NCBI GenBank assembly: GCA_946902875.1
Contig: OX336354.1
Span: 9,459,247-9,523,246, forward strand
Source of the DNA: Nematopogon swammerdamellus
Lineage: Eukaryota > Arthropoda > Insecta > Lepidoptera > Adelidae
Direction of reading: 5' to 3'
Length of the DNA: 64,000 nucleotides
Below, piece by piece: positions 31,810-42,174 of the stretch. A model generated the notes under the pieces. It was not told the DNA's origin and did not search any database. It saw only the letters and a program-made list of their open reading frames with translations. The position numbers and the translations under genes were made by a program. Numbering within the stretch: the first letter of the stretch is position 1; every line of letters begins with the position of its first letter.

Positions 31810-33302
31810 TGTCACGTAGTGAATTTTAATAGCGGACTGTCGAAATGCCGTTTACCGAAGTGTCAGAGACACATTGCCAGTACGGAGGAAAATACTCCGT
31901 ACTAAGGCTACGCTACACGTGAGACGTCCGTTATTTTGAAGATTATTACTGCCAACCTACATTTTTGAAAACTCAATCACACATATCTCGGCGTACTACA
32001 CTCTCACTACGTAACCGAGCACACATTCTTGCATCATTTACCGAGCGTGAATTTCCACGATCTCTTTCCGCTGTCAGCCCATACTAAAATTATATATTGT
32101 TTGACGTAACGAAAAAGATAGCGAGCGTCGGTATGGAATTCTGTTTGCTGTAGTTGGCAACACCGCACATCGCGGTGTTGATTAATGGGTTGCCAGGCGG
32201 TTAAAATATATCCCAAATAGACGGGAATTCACATTCACCTCGGTTGTATTTATCTTACATTTTAATTCAGACATCATCGGAGGACCCCTAGTAGAGGTCC
32301 AATATTATCAACTAATGGAGTTACAGGCCTTCAGCCACTTAGATTCAGGTAACCACGTACAGTGCGCGTCATTGCGTGCTAGCCGACTTCATTCCGCAGC
32401 CACACCACAAACGCGCGCTGCCGTCTATAAAAGCGGGTCTCAGTGAAACCAGACTTCACTTCTTCTGTTAAATAATTCTCCGCTACAAGATAAAATATAA
32501 CGCGCTCGATCTGCCGCCGTGAGTTACACTAGTTTCCCTCGCGACCGTGCCACTGTCAACGAGCCGCGGCGCTGTACCGCCGCCGCCGTCGGACGCTTCC
32601 AGCCGTTCATCTCAGCGTTGAGAGAGGAGTCCCCACAGCCAGGGTTACGGGTAACATTATAATCTCTTCAGCTCTGCCTTGCCTGTCGCTTGTGAGACAC
32701 CGCCGGCCTAGCGGTTGTCGTTGCGCTTCACGCACAAAACGTATAACGCCCATCCGTGTATTTTCTCTCTTCCCATCCACAGGGCACCTTGATATGTGTG
32801 CATTATTTAATGTGGGTGTGTTTGTGTGTGTGTGTGAACAGCTTCTACGTCTGCACGTAGATCCTTCTACGTCTGCACGTAGATCCTTCTACGTCTGCAC
32901 GTAGATCCTGCTACGATTACACGTAGACTTCCCCGTTCTACGTTCTCCGTCCGAGGACGCCTGCATCATCTGCGACGGCATAGCCGGTACGAGCCACCTG
33001 GGCCTTACTCCTCGTCCGGCTGTTCCGAAGCAGACTTTGTGAAGAGGGTGGAGATCGAGCGACGCGTCGGAGACTTCGTGTCGGCCTTCCTGCGAAGACC
33101 TTCGTCTCCCCTTCCGAAGCTAAGTTCTCGGACAGAATTATAGCTCTAATCGATTAGCTCGGTCGTCACCCCTACGATGCTCAAGTGATTCGGATAACTC
33201 ACACCCTGTCTTTTTACATTGTATATTTGTGTTTTGTGAAATAAACGATAAATTTATATTTCTGAGCCGTATTATATTATTTAAGTCCCCTTTTTCGTCT
33301 CA
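31810..33302 (+). repeat. 3' LTR (1,493 bp)
   Basis: Direct repeat of 27310-28802 at an offset of 4,500. No difference seen in any line compared. It ends TTTTTCGTCTCA followed by the AAGT target duplication. Confidence 0.9.
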
Positions 33303-33659
33303 AAGTGATGGCCATGGAGTAAGTTACTTTGTTTTATGAGATACAGCGTTTGTAGGCTCTATATATGATACTAAAACTAAATTAACGATTTTTAGAAATC
33401 TTTTTTGTATGTATATACCTATGTTCCTCCATAACTCTTAAACCGATCATCCGAATTCGATGAAACTTAGTACAATCACATTTGCTTATACGGGACACAG
33501 GATAGGCTAAATAAAATTCCGTTCCGGTTACGCTAAGATGTGGCTCTCATACAAACCGAATTGTTCCGCACGCCGAAATAAAGGTACGGTAGCGGGCTTA
33601 CTTACTTTCTTCTTTTTAAATACGAACTTCACGCGAGCGAAGCCGCGGGCAATAGCTAT

Positions 33660-34392
33660 TTCAAATAATTTATGAATGTCTAAAGATATACATTTCTCAT
33701 ACTTTCTCATTAATACATCTCACACTTACGTATATGGTTATCTCGGATTGCCCGGTTGCGACAAATTGACATACAAATCACACAGAACCCATGATACTGT
33801 GCACAAGAGGGCATCCATTTTTTTTAACCAGCTATATTTCATCCCACAGCCCAAATGATGTAATTAATAAAGAAATGAACGGGATCGTTAAAACCACATT
33901 TTTCGAATCAAGTGGGCTGAGAACAAAGTTGATATTGGGCTATTACCATTTATTATTATATGTACTCTGGCGTGTGTTGGCTTCGTTCAAATATTCCAAC
34001 AGACAGTAAATGCGTAGGCGCAGACGAGCTTGGTGTGAAAAATATTACGTGACTAGATCCTTGTAAGGACGTTATCACATCGTTAAACACATTTTAAACA
34101 AAACAGCTCATTTGAAAGTTCGAATAGATATTACTTGCGTTAAAAAAATCTTTTTAACATTAACATTATTGGTAATTAAAGATATATATACATACAGATA
34201 TATGCATTTAGAATAAAAAACAATATTTAGAATTTTTATCTATCTAATTTTTCATAATTTACTAATGGACTTAATTTCTTCTAAAGTACTTATAATTTAA
34301 ATTTCAACTTTTAAATATATGCATAAATAACTATTTTAATTGAAGGAAATATTAAATGTAATAGTGCTTCTCCGTGCAACAACGGTGTAATG
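33660..34392. other. No gene seen
   Basis: Short frames only; AT-rich from 34080. Confidence 0.4.
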
Positions 34393-34579
34393 ACCACCGT
34401 ACTGGATGTAAGATGGCCGCATAGCAGCCTCGGTTGTGTTTTCCTCTAGTCTAGTATAGCCAGCAATCCAGGGAAGTCTCCGGTATGGCACCTACCTTCT
34501 CGGAGGTGATATTGACTGGTCGGAGCATGCGATTTGGCCCCTCCAACTCAGCCACCCATACCAGATTACATAAAAAAAA
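34393..34579 (+). repeat. SINE-A, head-less copy
   Basis: Starts in the body at GACCACCGTACTGGATGTAA and runs through GATGGCCGCATAGCAGCCTC, TCTAGTATAGCCAGCAATCC, TTCTCGGAGGTGATATTGAC to an A-tail at 34570. 5'-truncated. Confidence 0.8.
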
Positions 34580-34825
34580 AATTAAGGGATGCACCCCCTC
34601 CTTGACACTTAGTTAATATTAGACTTTATTTTAGGTTTACTAATCAATTCAAACATTTAGAATCTCAATAATATCAGCTCCTTAACTCAAATGTTTTGTG
34701 AGGTTTTGACTACTTGAACTATGTTCATTGCTCAGCCCTTCGATCAATATCTAACAAACTGCCTATACCATGTAACCATCCCGACTTATGCCAGATTTCA
34801 TTCGTGAACACAGCATGTAAAATTA
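34580..34825. other. No gene seen
   Basis: AT-rich; nothing recognised. Confidence 0.4.
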
Positions 34826-34977
34826 AACCCGACTATCAAAAACAAAGAAAATAACAAGGAAAGATGAACGAAAACGCTGTTGTCGGGCTTCCTGTCTATT
34901 CTAATCGAATCCTTCCACGTGCCCGACTACAGCATTTTCGATCAACTTTTCTTTATTTTTCGTAGTCGGGGTTTATA
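34826..34977. mobile_element. ~150-bp foldback element
   Basis: Left arm AACCCGACTA, CAAAAACAAAGAAAA, GGAAAGATGAACGAAAACGC, GTCGGGC. The right arm GCCCGACTACAGC, TTTTCGATCAACTTTTCTTT, ATTTTTCGTAGTCGGGGTTT pairs with it imperfectly over about 60 bp. A further AGTCGGGTAAAAT sits at 35043. Non-coding. Confidence 0.6.
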
Positions 34978-35456
34978 AAATTTTTACTGAATTGTTTACT
35001 GATGTTTTTTCTAAATTACCTCTTTTTGGCTTCGCCGTAGTCGGGTAAAATATGTTCAGCCATTTCCGAGTTTAGTCTTTACAGACAGACAGGACAGTCG
35101 TTGTATTGTAATAGTAGTATGGAATAAAGAGCTTGACGTTACTAAGGTTCAAAGTTGAGAAGTAATGGAGAACATGAAACTCGTAATTACAAACCTTGTT
35201 GCTCTTGTCATTAATACATAGTTATCTTCACATCAGCTATTTTTCTAAGATAATACCATAACTTAACCACGAAATGGTCCATTAAACTACAAGATATTAT
35301 CATCTGTTTGAATTCACTTCATTATCTAGCTTGATGTTTTTATTATTTACACTTAATTTTTTAACACACATTTTTTTTAAATGAACTTTACTTTGTATTT
35401 ATCTTATTCATCAATTGTTGGACTGTCCATCGTGTGATACTATGTACTGTACTGTA

Positions 35457-35622
35457 CAGTTCCCGGCAGCAAATAATGTGTGTCTTTAGAAAGAGACGAT
35501 GCGGTTGTAGAGCGCCGTCCCTGTCGCACGAACTCACACGCCTCTGTGCGACAGGGACGACGCTCTACAACCGGATTGACTCTTTCTAAAGCTCGACAAG
35601 CATTATTTGCTGCCGGGCACTG
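35457..35622. mobile_element. 166-bp MITE, CAGT ends, TA target duplication
   Basis: CAGTTCCCGGCAGCAAATAATG and CATTATTTGCTGCCGGGCACTG form the termini. Inner arms TTAGAAAGAG, CGGTTGTAGAGCG and CGTCCCTGTCGCAC all have reverse complements in the right half. TA flanks each end. CAGT termini with TA duplication fit Tc1/mariner-type non-autonomous elements. Confidence 0.8.
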
Positions 35623-35694
35623 TATACTTCATTCCACACTGTGTTGACCTACTTAGAGAGCATACATATTTTATATGTATAATATCAATCATCA

Positions 35695-36065
35695 TCAATA
35701 CTAATAATAAATTTGTAAGGGATGGTCATGGAGTAAGTTACTTTGTTTTATGAGATACTGCGTTTGTAGACTCTATTTATGATACTAAAACTAAATTCAC
35801 GATTTTTAGAAATCTTTTCTGTATGTATGTTCCTCCATAACTCTTAGACCGATTATCCGAATTCAATGAAACTTAGTATAATCACATTTTACTATACGGG
35901 GCACAGTATAGGCTAAATAAAGTTCATTTACGGTTAGGCTACGATATGGATCTCATACAAACCGAATTGTTCCGCGTGCCGAAATAAAGGTACGGTAGCG
36001 GGATTACTTACTTTCTTCTTTTTAAATAGGAATTTCACGCGAGCGAAGCCGCGTGCAAAAGCTAG
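35695..36065 (+). mobile_element. Intact small Helitron-like element (371 bp)
   Basis: Starts TCAATACTAATAATAAATTTG preceded by A and ends in a GC hairpin (CGCGAGCGAAGCCGCG), GCAAAAG and CTAG followed by T. The 5' TC, 3' CTRR with a hairpin about ten bases upstream, and insertion between A and T are the Helitron hallmarks. Same family as the interrupted copy 27284-33659. No Rep/helicase, so non-autonomous. Confidence 0.75.
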
Positions 36066-37078
36066 TATTATATATTCGCACACACCTACGCCAGAATAAA
36101 TAGATTGATGCCGATAACTGGAATTCTTTGGTTTAATAATTTAGTTTTTTATAAGTATATTATGTAGGTTTCCTCAAGATGTTTTCTTTCATCGGAGCAC
36201 CACCGGGAAAGGTTTTGGCTGCCACGATTGGCTACAACAAATAACAAATTACAACATTTCCTGCCCGAACGAGGTGCCATGTCAGCGCTTCCCTGGTGTT
36301 CTATTAGAAAGTCGCAATTAAAGTAATAGACATCAAAGTTTGAACGCGGTACTTTGGTGGTACCGCCATCCCTTAATTCCACCTAGTGAACCCGGATTAT
36401 TGTTTTTTTTTTTTTTTTCTAAAGAAATATATAAGTAAATAAAACATTTATGGAGATCTATTGTCATAATTTTATCAAACAATATTTTAGAAAAGCAAAA
36501 AAAAAGATATCGTGGCGTCTTCGTGGGTTTCCAGTAAATTTGTGCATATTATATTATTTCATTTTTAATATTTCTTGGTAGGACTTTTTGTTTTAGATTT
36601 TAATTGTAGTTTTGGTTAATTTTAATTTTTAATTACTTTTACTTTCCAAGTAACTTTGTAATTTCTTCATTATTATCAATAAAGTATAAAAAAAGTATTG
36701 CAAACATATATTAATTTGCATCGACTTATATTTTGATTTGCCTATTTTTTAACACTCATTAAATTTTTTAATATTATTATATCTGTCATGCACTAAAATT
36801 TTAATATTTGGGCAACTCTAGCACTTTACACACTCCGAGGCGAGCGAGCGTCAGTTTCAAGTGCGTACACTTTATTAGTTATTTTAGGCAATAAAAGTCA
36901 TTAAAATATGTGTTTGTACAAATATGTTCGTAGGAGTAGACAATGGTTTCCTCTTTCGAGTGGTATCTTGGTAAACGATCTGTGGGTCATTTGGTGGGTG
37001 GTATTATGTTTGTCGTAGTTTGATGCTTCTTCGTGGTATTGTGGGATATTGTATAACCTTTTTCTTATTTATGAGGAA
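36066..37078. other. No gene seen
   Basis: AT-rich with a T-run at 36403. A 77-codon minus frame (36149-36382) sits in higher-complexity DNA, with AGGTGCCATGTCAGCGCTTC hinting at an old SINE-B piece. Confidence 0.35.
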
Positions 37079-37124
37079 CTAGCTTTTGCCCGCGGCTTCG
37101 CTCGCGTGAAATTCGTATTTCAAA

Positions 37125-37412
37125 GGAAGAAAGTAAGTAACTAAGGCCGATCTGCGTTAAGGAAAACGATAAACCTTCTCAACTAAAGTAAGTAACTAAG
37201 GGCGAGTCCGAAGGCCGAGCTGCGTTCAGGAAGACTATAAACCGTCTTGAAGAAAGTAAGTAACTATCGCCCATAGTTACCTACTGTCATCGAGAAGGTT
37301 TAGCGTCTTCCTGGATACAGCTCGGCCTTCGGCCACGCCCTTAGTTACTTACTTTCTTCGAGAAGGACTTACTGAACGCAGCTCGACCTTCGGCCTCGCC
37401 TCAGTTACTTAC
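37125..37412. repeat. ~290-bp imperfect palindrome inside the Helitron-like element
   Basis: GAAAGTAAGTAACTA, GGGCGAGTCCGAAGGCCGAG, CTGCGTTCAGGAAGAC and GGTTTAT-type blocks in the left half are mirrored by AAACC..CTTCCTG, CAGCTCGGCCTTCGGCC and TTAGTTACTTACTTTC in the right half. The AGTAAGTAACTA unit occurs several times, so the structure may be a pair of inverted short tandem arrays. Confidence 0.75.
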
Positions 37413-37417
37413 TTTTT

Positions 37418-37613
37418 TTCTTTTTTTTTTTAAGAATACTGACACGGTTGGCTACATCACCTACAACATCCGTGATGTAAGCCCATAACACCGGGTGAAC
37501 TTGGTACACTGAACTGGACGGAAAACACAAACTATTTACATAGCCGTTTCGACCGACCTTTCATTCAGTGCGGTGGTACCAACCCGGGCGGGTTAAACCC
37601 TACCACCTAGTTA
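37418..37613 (-). repeat. SINE-B fragment inserted in the Helitron-like element
   Basis: T-run (A-tail), GACACGGTTGGCTACATCAC, CAACATCCGTGATGT, ACACCGGGTGAACTTGGT, then TGAACTGGACGGAAAACACA to GGTTAAACCCTACCACCTAG. Part of the body near AGCACTGACATGG is deleted and the 5S-like head is absent. Confidence 0.8.
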
Positions 37614-37653
37614 TATAAGCAGGGAGTCACTTTCTTCTTTTGAAATACGAATT

Positions 37654-38262
37654 TGTTCTCCCTCTCCCTCTCCCTCTCCCTCTCCCTCTCCCTCTCCCTC
37701 TCCCTCTCCCTCTCCCTCTCCCTCTCCCTCTCCCTCTCCCTCTCCCTCTCCCTCTCCTCTCCCTCTCCCTCTCCCTCTCCCTCTCCCTCTCCCTCTCCCT
37801 CTCCCTCTCCCTCTCCCTCTCCCTCTCCCTCTCCCTCTCCCTCTCCCTCTCCCTCTCCCTCTCCCTCTCCCTCTCCCTCTCCCTCTCCCTCTCCCTCTCC
37901 CTCTCCCTCTCCCCCTCCCCCCCCCCTCTCCCCCCCCTCCATCACCCGCTCCCCCTCCCCCCCTCCCTCTCCCTCTCCCCTCCCTCTCCCTCTCCCCTCC
38001 CCCTCCCCTTCCTCTCCCCCTCCCCCTCCCTCTCCCTCTCCCTCTCCCTCTCCCTCTCCCTCTCCCTCTCCCTCTCCCTCTCCCTCTCCCTCTCCTTCTC
38101 CCTCTCCCTCTCCCTCTTCCTCTCCCTCTCCCTCTCCCTCTCCATCTCCATCTCTCTCTCCCTCTCCCTCTCCCTCTCCCTCTCCCTCTCCCTCTCCCTT
38201 CCCCTCCCCCTCTCCCCTCCCCTCCCCCTTCCCCCCTCCCCCTCTCCTCCCCCGCCCCCTTT
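37654..38262 (+). repeat. (CCCTCT)n microsatellite, about 600 bp
   Basis: Nearly pure CCCTCT for 260 bp, an irregular C-rich middle (37905-38040), then CCCTCT again with a few CTTCTC and CCATCT variants. Complement is GGGAGA. Frames longer than 200 codons on both strands here are artefacts of the repeat. Confidence 0.95.
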
Positions 38263-38270
38263 ACTGTAAT

Positions 38271-38968
38271 ATACACTTAATTTACAGGAAAACGTAAACG
38301 AAAATCCCAATCCTTCTAGTTCTCACAGAAAACGCGATGGTACGGAACCCTCTTTACGCGAGTTCGACTCGAACTTGACCTCTTTTAAAAAAAAATTGTT
38401 ACCATGGGATATACACTTAATTTACAGGAAAACGTAAACGAAAATCCCAATCCTTCTAGTTCTCACAGAAAACGCGATGGTACGGAACCCTCTTTACGCG
38501 AGTTCGACTCGAACTTGACCTCTTTTAAAAAAATATTGTTACCATGGGATATTCACTTAATTTACAGGAAAACGTAAACGAAAATCCCAATCCTTCTAGT
38601 TCTCACAGAAAACGCGATGGTACGGAACCCTCTTTACGCGAGTTCGACTCGAACTTGACCTCTTTTAAAAAAAAAATTGTTACCATGGGATATACACTTA
38701 ATTTACAGGAAAACGTAAACGAAAATCCCAATCCTTCTAGTTCTCACAGAAAACGCGATGGTACGGAACCCTCTTTACGCGAGTTCGACTCGAACTTGAC
38801 CTCTTTTAAAAAAATATTGTTACCATGGGATATTCACTTAATTTACAGGAAAACGTAAACGAAAATCCCAATCCTTCTAGTTCTCACAGAAAACGCGATG
38901 GTACGGAACCCTCTGTACGCGAGCTCGGCTCGAACTTGACCACTTTTTTAAAAAATTATGTTACTCCG
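38271..38968 (+). repeat. Five 140-bp tandem units with dimeric pattern
   Basis: Units start near 38271, 38411, 38551, 38692 and 38832. Each contains ACTTAATTTACAGGAAAACG, CCTTCTAGTTCTCACAGAAA, GCGATGGTACGGAACCCTCT and GCGAGTTCGACTCGAACTTG. Units 2+3 and 4+5 share paired variants (ATACAC/ATTCAC starts, different A-run joints), so a 280-bp dimer was duplicated. The GGTACGGAACCCTC and GCGAG..CGACTCG blocks resemble the end of repeat family P. Confidence 0.9.
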
Positions 38969-39101
38969 GGATATACACTACCCATATACGAAGTTTCGTC
39001 CAAATCCGTCCAGCCGTTCAGGCGTGAAAGAGGAACAAACAAACAAACAAACAAACAAACAAACATACTTTCACATTTATGATATTAAGTGAGAAGTGAG
39101 A

Positions 39102-39295
39102 TTGTGCTATGAGAATAATATGTACTTACAGTTCTTGGTTGCTTTGCATTTTGGATGTGAGGTATTACCTGAAAATTTAATGAAAAAAATATTAAAAAAC
39201 ACTTGAAGAAAGATCACGTTTTATTCGTCACGTAAAGGTGAAACAAACACAGACAACATATTATTTTGTTCTTTACTATTATATGCAATTATTAA
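39102..39295. other. No gene seen
   Basis: AT-rich, nothing recognised. Confidence 0.4.
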
Positions 39296-39420
39296 TTTGT
39301 GGTGGTGTCAGTCAGTCAGCGTATATGCGTCACTGCTGAACATATGCCTCTCCAATTTTCCTACAGTCCTCCCGCCTTGTGTGGAACCACTGCTTTCCGC
39401 CGACGTACTTGATGGTGGTG
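39296..39420 (-). mobile_element. RTE-type retrotransposon 3' end fragment
   Basis: On the minus strand: AAGTACGTCGGCGGAAAGCA, GTGGTTCCACACAAGGCGGG, ATTGGAGAGGCATATGTTCA, CGCTGACTGACTGACAC. This encodes KYVGGKQWF.. and ..KIGEAYVQQ of the family described at 58177-58676, with an early stop. Confidence 0.7.
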
Positions 39421-40751
39421 TACCTATATATGTGAAAATTTTACCTTATAAATCGTCATTACATAATAAGCTACAATATATACTGATAAAACTAACAGAA
39501 ATAAAATAATAGTAATTTTTATATATAGAAAAAAAAACAGGAATCCTATTGTTATCCCTATCTATGTATGTCGTTGCTTAGATTCCCTCATTAATTTTAA
39601 GCTGTGAAGTTGGCAATGTAACATTTTTAGTTACGTCAGTTTATTTCTGAAGGTACGGACATTCATCAGCTATGAATTGTTAGTTCAGCTTCAGGTGGTA
39701 TGGATAATTATTCCAATCCTGTGAAATCATCGTGCCTCTACCATCTATCGTACAATAATTATGCTGCATGTAAGTTATATTAAATTAGATTTTTGCGTAG
39801 CGATATGGCCCGTCGCATTTTACCCTTAGCTAATATGTAACGTCGATAATCAGGTAAAACGAAATACCTATTTACGAGTACTTCATCTTATTGTCATTGC
39901 AATAACCTTTAGAAATCCACAAAAACAGCCCAATTCGTACAAGTTGCTCAGATATTTAGGTAAAGGATAGCAGAATATACCCGGCGGATGTTCCGACACT
40001 AAATCACAGAGTTGTGCCTCTATTTCGCAACGGATACTGAGAAATTCAGTAGGTCGTAAGAGCGAATCTCTTTATTATTTCAATAACAATTTATAATGAG
40101 TGGATGTGAGATGGACGTAAACATTCACATCATAAGACTGAATGACGCTCATGTAAACTGGGTGTGTTTGTTAGTCCGTCTGTCTGTCTAGTGGGTTTGT
40201 CGGCGGGTGCTCCGGCGCAGCGGCGGTACGATTGTCGGTGTGACAGGGCTGTGCACGTGCAGGGCGCTGGGAACGAGTGGGCGTGCTATTTGTTATTGTT
40301 GATTATGTTTGTTGCTACGTACGAATTATTCTCATGAAATTAATGTGTGCTGAAGGGCTGTCAGTAAGCACACATGAAAAGGCTAACTAAAGATAGATTT
40401 CATGATATTACAAAATAATACAAATAATCGAATAAGCAATGACCTGGATAAACGCATCAAAAAAATTTACGTCCACGTTCCAAATGCCCATATACATAAG
40501 AGTACGTAGTGTATGAAATAAAAAATACCCTGCGAAGTTTCTTGTCGGTTCTTCTTCGTGGGTTTAATCGAACCGATAGGACAAATTTGTGACAAGATCA
40601 AGTGCAGTTTTGCTGCCATATGAATGATAAGTAAACAATAATCAAACAGTAGTACCTACCCACTGTTTAAAAAAAATCATTGAATTGTTTCATTTAAACT
40701 ATCGCTTAAATACAATTAAATCGTGTCCGACTGCTAACAAAAGCTTTCTAT
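39421..40751. other. No gene seen
   Basis: AT-rich. The stretch 40140-40270 is GC-richer (a GGCGGGTGCTCCGGCGCAGC stretch) without a frame or splice signals I trust. Confidence 0.35.
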
Positions 40752-41150
40752 ACTATTTTAGATGTAAGATGCCTGGTGCCGCCGCGGAGGCTGCCGCGGC
40801 GGAACAAACACAGTAAATATTCAGAAATTAAAAAATCTTACGAATTTTTGGCTTTCTCCGTCGAAACTTTAGGCCCCTGGAGTAAGGAAGTAAAAAATCT
40901 TGTGCACACTTTAGGCTCAAAATTAAAAATTATATCGGGCGACCCTCGTTCAGGAGTTTATCTCAAACAGAGGGTCAGCATCGCCATCCAGCGTGGGAAT
41001 GCAGCGAGTATGCTGGGAACACTCAGCTCCATCCCCAGGCAAAATTTCAGTGAAATATTTTATATAGTTATGTAAGTAGTTTGTTTAGCATTTTAATTTT
41101 GTATTCATTTTATATCAAATAAATCTCTTTATTTTAGATAATACGTTTTC
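40752..41150 (+). mobile_element. Non-LTR ORF2 C-terminal fragment with 3' UTR
   Basis: The frame to 41075 contains SYEFLAFSVETLGPWSKEVK, then LGSKLKIISGDPRSGVYLKQ and RVSIAIQRGNAASMLGTLSS. The sequence Y.F..F.VETLGPW...(A/V)...... followed by SGD.R.G.YL.QR.S.AIQRGNAA..LGT is the C-terminal tail of ORF2 proteins (reverse transcriptases) of a LINE family widespread in arthropods, downstream of the polymerase domain. About 100 codons survive. The 3' UTR carries TCAAATAAATCTC. A shorter relative is at 22946-23105. Inactive. Confidence 0.7.
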
Positions 41151-41182
41151 ATTACAGTAGACAGTCTCGGCACAGATTAAAT

Positions 41183-41328
41183 AATATGGTCTCGGGCCGT
41201 GAATAGGCACCCGTAAGGCCGTCATGGCATTCACATCACAACCCCCGCATATGACCGAATGACTATGGGCGTCGTTTGAAACCATATAGGTGGCTCGGCG
41301 CCATATGTCGCGCTTTCAATAACAAACA
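41183..41328 (-). repeat. Repeat family D, minus copy
   Basis: GGTCTCGGGCCGTGAATAGG, GTCATGGCATTCACATCACA, CATATGACCGAATG and GGTGGCTCGGCGCCATATGT match the 3255-3419 copy in the same orientation, with a small insertion. Confidence 0.7.
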
Positions 41329-42110
41329 TGATTATACCTATACATTTACATATTAGGTATATAAAAATTACTAGTTCTATAAAAAACTACAAATAAACTT
41401 ATAAACATGGCAATTACAATACAAAAGAAAGAACCATCAGACAGAATCCAACAAAAAAAAAGTAAAATTTGAACCGATCACAATGAAAACGGGCCAAGCT
41501 TGGCACAGCCCTACGACCTCAGAGCGGCTATCAAAAGATTCGGCGGGATCAAACGCATGCGCGCCAGACCCGAGAACACCTACGCTGCGATTACGCATAG
41601 TTCGAGTTAACAAAACATCTCGGCACTTGATTACTTTGTAACTCGAGTGCTACGTCGGCTGCATTGAGTTGTACCTACCCTGGGTAGGTAGGCTGCCCAT
41701 AGATCTTGTGACGGTTCTACGAAATGTAAGTATGTTTGTAGATAAGAAAGTATTCAATTGTTTTAGTAGGTACTAGCTAGCGGTTCCGCTCGCGAAAACA
41801 TTTAACTTAACAATTATTTAACTTTAAATTAGATTTTTTTAAATTGGTTCCATAATACTTAATACGTTTTTTGTATTTCTGTCAGGACTGAAAACCAACG
41901 CCGAGGAGCACGCCCCTTCAGCAAAATGCCGAGTTGGTTCCTTCTTCGGGGGTGGCTTGATTGCTGGGAGCCGAGATAGGAGGGTAATGGGGGAAGAGGG
42001 GCGTGGTATTGGGGGCTTAACGTGATCATTGCATTTACAAGACAACTGACAAAAATAATAAAGTGTGAAAAGTTCAAGTTTAGTTTGTATTGTAAGTATT
42101 AATATATTTA
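41329..42110. other. No gene seen; Helitron-like 3' end remnant at 41771
   Basis: ACTAGCTAGCGGTTCCGCTC and GCGAAAA at 41771-41800 looks like a minus-strand Helitron-like 3' terminus without the rest of an element. Frames at 41839-42077 (-) match nothing. Confidence 0.4.
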
Positions 42111-42174
42111 CGCATTGCTAAGTGCTCCCACCCATTGCTAAGTGCTCCTTACGCATTGCTAAGTGCTCCTTTAC
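42111..42174 (+). repeat. Three ~21-bp tandem units
   Basis: CGCATTGCTAAGTGCTCCYA repeated three times with small changes (CCCATTGC and ACGCATTGC variants). Short minisatellite. Confidence 0.8.

Larger units (their letters stand above)
27310..33302 (+). mobile_element. Complete non-autonomous LTR retroelement (5,993 bp)
   Basis: Two direct LTRs of 1,493 bp (27310-28802 and 31810-33302), each TG...CA, appear identical base for base in my line-by-line comparison at an offset of exactly 4,500. A 4-bp target duplication, AAGT, flanks the element (27306-27309 and 33303-33306). The 3,007-bp interior has a TGGCGCC primer-binding-like start, an A/T-rich body with tandem repeats, a hairpin and a purine tract before the 3' LTR, but no gag, protease, RT, RNase H or integrase frame. 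The longest interior frame is 91 codons (31089-31364) and looks like nothing known. The architecture is that of a large retrotransposon derivative (LARD-like), moved by proteins supplied in trans. The orientation (+) follows from the promoter, polyA signal, PBS and PPT positions. Confidence 0.9.
27284..33659 (+). mobile_element. Small Helitron-like element interrupted by an LTR retroelement
   Basis: Its 5' end (27284-27309, TCAATACTAATAATAAATG preceded by A) and its remaining part (33307-33659) are collinear with the intact element at 35695-36065. The parts are separated only by the LTR element and its AAGT duplication. It ends in the GC hairpin CGCGAGCGAAGCCGCG and GGCAATAGCTAT. The expected CTAG terminus reads CTAT here, so the end has mutated. 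Without the insert it is about 380 bp and non-coding. Confidence 0.75.
37079..39101 (-). mobile_element. Expanded Helitron-like element (~2.0 kb)
   Basis: Read on the minus strand it begins TCTCACTT.. after A (39101), then ATATCATAAATGTGAAAGTA, (GTTT)n, CGCCTGAACGGCTGGACGGA and TTTGGACGAAACTTCGTATA, a 5' region typical of lepidopteran Helitron-like repeats. Its 3' end at 37079-37110 is the GC hairpin (CGCGAGCGAAGCCGCGGGC), AAAAG and CTAG followed by T. Between the ends, where relatives have only about 350 bp, lie five 140-bp tandem units, about 600 bp of (GGGAGA)n, a 290-bp palindrome and an inserted SINE-B fragment. No Rep/helicase ORF. The two ends might belong to two elements, but the orientation and A/T boundaries agree with one. 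Confidence 0.6.

Noticed and set aside
37607..38310. Four reading frames of 112-221 codons on both strands
   Set aside because: They are translations of the (CCCTCT)n hexanucleotide repeat (alternating GE/GR, PL/SL dipeptides) and not genes.
38544..39082. Two plus-strand frames (104 and 85 codons) with a repeated [20 protein letters not shown] motif
   Set aside because: They follow the 140-bp tandem units derived from a non-coding repeat. The unit simply lacks stops in one frame.
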